Shown one piece after another: positions 63,623-64,000 of a stretch of 64,000 nucleotides of DNA. Below the pieces are notes generated by a model that worked only from the letters and a program-made list of their open reading frames with translations, searched no databases and had not been told where the DNA came from. The position numbers and the translations under genes are program-made. Numbering within the stretch: position 1 is the first letter of the stretch; every line of letters starts with the position of its first letter. Origin of the DNA: CAZLRH01 sp964562015 (GTDB taxonomy: Bacteria > Verrucomicrobiota > Verrucomicrobiia > Opitutales > JABDGR01); contig CAZLRH010000006.1 of assembly GCA_964562015.1 (NCBI GenBank), positions 166,692 through 230,691 on the forward strand, written 5' to 3'.

Positions 63623-63865
63623 GTGATCTCGATTTCTGTTACGCAGGTGCGGACTCAGCTTTACCAGCTATTGGACGACCCGGCGGCGGCACATCAGCCG
63701 ATTCAAATCACGGGCCAACGTTCCAACGCGGTGCTTGTTTCGGAAGAAGACTGGCGCACCATTCAGGAAACACTTTATCTTATTTCAATTCATGGAATGC
63801 AATCTTCCATTTGTCGCGGTTTGCGCACACCAGTATTAAAGACCGCACGGAAACCTGGATGGTGA
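63623..63865 (+). CDS. Phd/YefM-family antitoxin without recognisable toxin
   Basis: The 80-residue product (GTG start) has the YefM pattern: SVTQVRTQLYQLLDDP...QPIQITGQRSNAVLVSEEDWRTIQETLYLISIHGMQSSICRGL, ending in GW. It looks full length. These proteins bind DNA and neutralise a RelE/YoeB-type toxin normally encoded directly downstream. Here the overlapping downstream frame (from about 63860) reads MVKKLDGSRTPRP and then has no toxin similarity. The toxin gene seems lost or cut by sequence at the window end. Confidence 0.85.
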   Translation: MISISVTQVRTQLYQLLDDPAAAHQPIQITGQRSNAVLVSEEDWRTIQETLYLISIHGMQSSICRGLRTPVLKTARKPGW

Positions 63866-64000
63866 AAAAGCTAGACGGGTCGAGGACGCCCCGCCCTACC
63901 TTTTGGACTTCGGCCACGGAAGCGGTGCAAAGCGAATTCTCGGAGAGGGGGTGTGGGGTGGGGGGGGGGGGCGCGCCCCGCCGAGGGGGGTGGAGTGGGA
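63866..64000. other. Terminal non-coding stretch with G-run
   Basis: After the antitoxin stop there is a short word (GGACGCCCCGCCCTACC, near 63883-63899) of the kind seen as a dispersed GC-rich repeat. A G-rich end follows, with twelve consecutive G at 63960-63971 and alternating G/C tracts. No gene is visible. The end may be a contig edge with poor base quality. Confidence 0.5.

Noticed and set aside
1..64000. tRNA, rRNA, CRISPR array, prophage or transposase genes
   Set aside because: I looked for characteristic sequences and regularly spaced repeats and found none that I can support by eye.

Overview
The window is a GC-rich stretch of a bacterial chromosome, most likely from the phylum Verrucomicrobiota (possibly Opitutales-like). 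This is inferred from gene content: an ECF sigma factor fused to extracytoplasmic domains, a protein built of tandem 'DPxAALxWAxxLP' repeats, SHD1-like domains, and many single secreted plant-polysaccharide enzymes without a SusC/SusD pair. I saw no rRNA, tRNA, CRISPR array, prophage or insertion sequence. Most genes lack a Shine-Dalgarno sequence and instead have a C/T-rich tract ending at the start codon. I used this to choose several starts.

Layout. 0-1.2 kb: pheS (partial), rplT and rpmI on the minus strand. 1.3-11.9 kb: a mixed plus-strand block with a small membrane protein, a TIGR01777 epimerase, a Gly-rich-repeat lipoprotein followed by a trypsin-like protease, secA, a zinc-ribbon protein, lnt and a small membrane protein. 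11.9-35.4 kb: a carbohydrate region with two GH2 enzymes, an SDR dehydrogenase, a DUF4450 protein, a GH115 alpha-glucuronidase, mannonate dehydratase, a GH105 unsaturated glycuronyl hydrolase and an acetyl-xylan-esterase-like hydrolase. It is interrupted at 19.9-24.7 kb by the divergent pair of a tandem-repeat protein and the sigma/SHD1/RCC1 fusion. 35.4-46.3 kb: an FAD oxidoreductase, then a complete kdp potassium-uptake operon that also encodes a 28-residue membrane peptide, KdpF, a stand-alone universal stress protein and a 125-residue membrane protein. 46.5-48.7 kb: two tandem CE12 rhamnogalacturonan acetylesterases. 48.7-52.1 kb: a BamE-like lipoprotein, a degenerate beta-lactamase-fold protein, an SHD1-domain protein and tatA. 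52.3-56.9 kb: a MoxR / DUF58 / transglutaminase module. 57.0-64.0 kb: exonuclease III, a TPR protein, a PP2C phosphatase, a DinG-like helicase, a P1B-4 metal-efflux ATPase with a PerR-type operator, and an orphan Phd/YefM antitoxin next to a G-run at the window end.

The carbohydrate genes fit growth on glucuronoxylan and rhamnogalacturonan: esterases deacetylate, GH115 removes glucuronic acid, GH105 processes unsaturated uronides, GH2 enzymes trim side chains, and UxuA feeds hexuronates to 2-keto-3-deoxygluconate. The Kdp block is a self-contained sensor-regulator-transporter unit for potassium limitation.
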